Below are positions 5,351 through 6,563 of a stretch of DNA of 6,563 nucleotides, piece by piece; positions within the stretch are counted from its first letter, which is position 1, and every line of letters starts with the position of its first letter. The notes below the pieces were generated by a model. It worked only from the letters and a program-made list of their open reading frames with translations, was not told where the DNA came from and ran no database searches. A program made the position numbers and the translations under genes. Origin of the DNA: an uncultured Chloroflexota bacterium (GTDB lineage Bacteria; Chloroflexota; Anaerolineae; Aggregatilineales; Phototrophicaceae); assembly GCA_937988705.1 (NCBI GenBank), contig CALKIA010000066.1, positions 1-6,563 of the forward strand, read 5' to 3'.

Positions 5351-5419
5351 TTCAGCCGTTAACAACCAGTGGCAAACCACTCCTCAGGTGGGTATGGGCG
5401 CAGCATGCTGTGCCCATAC
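5344..5419. terminator. Cluster of three hairpins between convergent genes
   Basis: Three inverted repeats fill the convergent gap. CGGCTGA-T-TCAGCCG (5344-5358) includes the stop codon of the DUF4397 gene. AGTGG-CAAA-CCACT lies at 5368-5381. The longest, 5392-5419, pairs GTATGGGC with GCCCATAC and continues through a G-T pair into CAG/CTG with loop CATG. The last ends 4 bp from the stop of the PD40 gene. None has a T-tract on either strand, so a two-way terminator is plausible but not proven. Confidence 0.5.
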
Positions 5420-5423
5420 GCCT

Positions 5424-6227
5424 TTACCCGGCTGGTCGCCACTCGGGCGCGGCATCGACCGCCCGATCGAAGGTGAGGCGCCGCAGCGCGTTTTCCCCAT
5501 TCACGCCGATCACATAGAGCTCCGACATGCCCTCGCGGTACGAGACAAAGGCCAACTGCTGACCATCGGGGGACCACACCGGCGCATCCGAATATTCGCG
5601 CCCGATGGAGATGAGCAGACGTTCGTGGCGGCGGCTGCGGTCGCTGATCCAGATGCCCCAACTGCCCGCCCGATGCGTCAGAAAGGCGATCTGACTGCCA
5701 TCCGGTGAATACACGCGGCTGATCCCGCCCGGTTCTTGCGCGAGATCGATCACCACGCCGATCGGCGGCAATCCCGCACCTGCGACCTGTTCCCAATGCG
5801 AGCCATCGATGTTCACCGCGTAGATCACGCCCGGCCCTTCATGCTGGGCGAAGAATACCACGCGCTGACCATCGGCGGACCACGCCGGATTGGTGTACAC
5901 CCCATCGTTAGGGGTGAGACGGCGCACATTGTGCCCGTTGCGATCCATGAGGAAGATGTCGGGGCGGCCAGCGCGATCCGACATGAACGCGATCAGGTTG
6001 CCGTCGGGCGACCAAGTCGGCGTGGCATCGTGCGCCTCGTGCTGTGTGAGGTTGTGCGCCAGTCCCAGGCGCACATCCAGCACGTAGATGTCGGAATTGA
6101 TGTGCTGGTACGACATATAGGCAATTTCGGCGCGCGGTAGGACAGCACCGGCCAGCTCTGCGCCGGCAATTAACAGGGCGCACAGGGCAGTGACGAGTCC
6201 GCTGATGAGCAGGCCGCGCCGCAGCAT
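5424..6227 (-). CDS. Membrane-anchored or secreted PD40 (TolB-like) beta-propeller protein
   Basis: This 267-residue protein has an N-terminal signal peptide or signal anchor (MLRRG, hydrophobic about 6-30), so the propeller should face the outside or periplasm. Blade motifs follow: AYMSYQHINSDIYVLD (36-51), TWSPDGNLIAFMSD...DIFLMDRNG (71-98), AWSADGQRVVFF...VIYAVNIDG (115-142), YSPDGSQIAFLTHRAG...IWISD (173-196) and VWSPDGQQLAFVS...ELYVIGVNG (217-244). A closing EWRPAG ends the protein. That is about five blades, short for a complete closed propeller of six or more. It might pair with another subunit or be a degenerate form. PD40 repeats mediate protein or ligand binding; no catalytic domain is seen. 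ATG 6227 is chosen because GGAG (6238-6235) lies seven bases upstream. The frame is open to 6377, but that would translate the inverted-repeat element. The actual ligand is unknown. Confidence 0.88.
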   Translation of the reverse strand: MLRRGLLISGLVTALCALLIAGAELAGAVLPRAEIAYMSYQHINSDIYVLDVRLGLAHNLTQHEAHDATPTWSPDGNLIAFMSDRAGRPDIFLMDRNGHNVRRLTPNDGVYTNPAWSADGQRVVFFAQHEGPGVIYAVNIDGSHWEQVAGAGLPPIGVVIDLAQEPGGISRVYSPDGSQIAFLTHRAGSWGIWISDRSRRHERLLISIGREYSDAPVWSPDGQQLAFVSYREGMSELYVIGVNGENALRRLTFDRAVDAAPEWRPAG

Positions 6228-6252
6228 AGGTGGTCTCCGCGTGTTTTCTGCT

Positions 6253-6258
6253 ATTTTA
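6253..6258 (-). promoter_or_regulatory. Candidate -10 box of the PD40 gene
   Basis: The minus strand carries TAAAAT (5 of 6 to TATAAT), giving a leader of about 19 nt that contains the GGAG site. TTGAAC (6283-6278) would be a poor -35 at 19 bp spacing. The region upstream is dominated by TTGAAC half-sites. Confidence 0.4.
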
Positions 6259-6266
6259 CGCGCAAA

Positions 6267-6290
6267 TTGAACGGGTGGTTCAAGTTGAAC
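6267..6290. promoter_or_regulatory. Three alternating TTGAAC/GTTCAA half-sites
   Basis: TTGAAC (6267-6272), GTTCAA (6278-6283) and TTGAAC (6285-6290) form two overlapping perfect inverted repeats. One is TTGAAC-N5-GTTCAA, the other GTTCAA-N1-TTGAAC. The first and third half-sites are 18 bp apart. The block lies 9-32 bp upstream of the candidate -10 of the PD40 gene, where a regulator would touch RNA polymerase. It is probably an operator; the regulator is unknown. Confidence 0.45.
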
Positions 6291-6300
6291 CTGTGGATAG

Positions 6301-6415
6301 TAACCCTTGGTGCTAGTTGCCAATTTGAGAGAAGATTTTCGTAGGGGCAAGGCATGCCTTGCCCCGACAGACCCCATACCATCCGTTTAGAACCACGAAC
6401 TAGCACCAATGGTTA
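6301..6415. mobile_element. MITE-like element with near-perfect inverted repeats and TA flanks
   Basis: The ends 6301-6318 and 6398-6415 are inverted repeats matching at 17 of 18 positions, including an uninterrupted 12-bp arm (TTGGTGCTAGTT/AACTAGCACCAA). The outermost TA on each side (6301-6302 and 6414-6415) fits a TA target duplication as made by IS630/Tc1-type transposases, leaving a 111-bp core. It carries no coding potential and contains the 22-bp palindrome 6344-6365 near its middle. A non-autonomous element is the favoured reading; a long imperfect extended hairpin not moved by any transposase is the alternative. Confidence 0.45.
6344..6365. repeat. REP-like 22-bp perfect palindrome, copy 1
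   Basis: This is a perfect palindrome centred on GGCATGCC with outer arms GGGGCAA/TTGCCCC, preceded by GTA at 6341-6343. It shares its core and the leading GTAGGG with the palindrome at 6532-6551. I recall similar GTAGGGGC-type palindromes being common in Chloroflexota and cyanobacteria, but I could not check that here. Confidence 0.6.
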
Positions 6416-6473
6416 GTAGTCTCAGGGTGGCTAGCTAGGGAGTCGAGGGGCGGTTCGGCGCGTGTCGTTTTCC

Positions 6474-6497
6474 TCCCTCCGTGAATTCGGGGAGGGG
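6474..6497. repeat. Imperfect palindrome centred on GAATTC
   Basis: TCCCTCC (6474-6480) pairs with GGAGGGG (6491-6497), one pair being T-G, around a GAATTC-centred middle with one G-G mismatch. It looks like a second, unrelated intergenic palindrome type and lies between the two GGCATGCC palindromes. Confidence 0.4.
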
Positions 6498-6531
6498 ATG
6501 GGGGCTGCCAGGGGTAGGTTTTTAATGGTAG

Positions 6532-6551
6532 GGACGAGGCATGCCTCGTCC
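6532..6551. repeat. REP-like 20-bp perfect palindrome, copy 2
   Basis: GGACGAGGCATGCCTCGTCC is perfectly palindromic and extends by one G-T pair (6531/6552). Compared with 6344-6365 it differs at two positions in each arm, and both differences are mirrored so that pairing is kept. It is preceded by GTAG like copy 1 and lies near the right edge of the window. Confidence 0.6.
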
Positions 6552-6563
6552 TCCCGTGAAAAT

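Larger units (their letters stand above)
6228..6563. other. Gene-free 336-bp region rich in palindromes
   Basis: No credible gene lies here. The left part (6228-6290) is the leader and control region of the PD40 gene. The middle (6301-6415) is the MITE-like element. The right part (6416-6563) is G-rich, with a CTAGCTAG palindrome near 6431, the GAATTC-centred palindrome and the second REP-like palindrome. No tRNA-like fold, attachment site or CRISPR repeat was found. Confidence 0.7.

Noticed and set aside
4787..5380. A 197-codon minus-strand open frame opposite the DUF4397 gene
   Set aside because: It is Arg/His/Ala-rich without domain motifs and lies fully antisense to a gene with a clear signal peptide and ribosome site, so it is most likely a shadow frame.
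6228..6377. Upstream extension of the PD40 protein to 6377
   Set aside because: The extra 50 residues come from the inverted-repeat element and the promoter region and would bury the signal sequence. ATG 6227 has GGAG seven bases upstream.
1..6563. CRISPR array, tRNA, rRNA or defence-system genes
   Set aside because: I saw no regularly spaced direct repeats, no tRNA-like arm and T-loop pattern, and no nuclease, helicase or transposase gene on either strand.

Overview
The window reads as a GC-rich bacterial chromosome segment. It most likely comes from the phylum Chloroflexota (Anaerolineae-like), although nothing here is a firm taxonomic marker. The inference rests on secreted PD40 beta-propeller proteins, a secreted DUF4397-type protein with Thr-Gln-Glu-Ala linkers, small 2TM-like membrane proteins, and intergenic palindromes of the GTAGGGrC...GGCATGCC... 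type. I see no rRNA, tRNA, CRISPR array or transposase gene.

Layout from left to right. (1) Positions 1-386 (+) hold the 3' end of a PD40/TolB-like propeller protein. (2) It converges, with a 5-bp gap, on a minus-strand operon (392-1568) of three tandem paralogous two-TM membrane proteins. Both internal junctions are TGATG stop/start overlaps, and a consensus TATAAT lies upstream. (3) Divergent from that operon is a class III PLP aminotransferase (1734-3080, +) closest to GABA aminotransferase, followed by a cluster of hairpins. (4) Next is a GTG-started sugar phosphate isomerase/epimerase-like TIM barrel (3247-4035, +), ending in a textbook rho-independent terminator. (5) A secreted DUF4397-like protein (4214-5350, +) has a strong Shine-Dalgarno and two palindromes upstream. 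Its second DUF4397-like unit appears split by a Met-rich low-complexity insert. (6) A convergent 73-bp gap packed with hairpins leads to a minus-strand, membrane-anchored PD40 propeller protein (5424-6227). (7) Positions 6228-6563 are non-coding. They hold the promoter region of the PD40 gene with three alternating TTGAAC half-sites, a 111-bp MITE-like element with inverted repeats and TA flanks, and several REP-like palindromes.

The genes do not form one obvious pathway. The aminotransferase and the isomerase-like protein are metabolic enzymes, probably in separate transcription units because hairpins separate them. The DUF4397 and PD40 proteins are exported or membrane-anchored. The most system-like element is the three-gene 2TM operon, whose coupled translation and strongly conserved cytoplasmic motifs suggest a hetero-oligomeric membrane assembly of unknown function.
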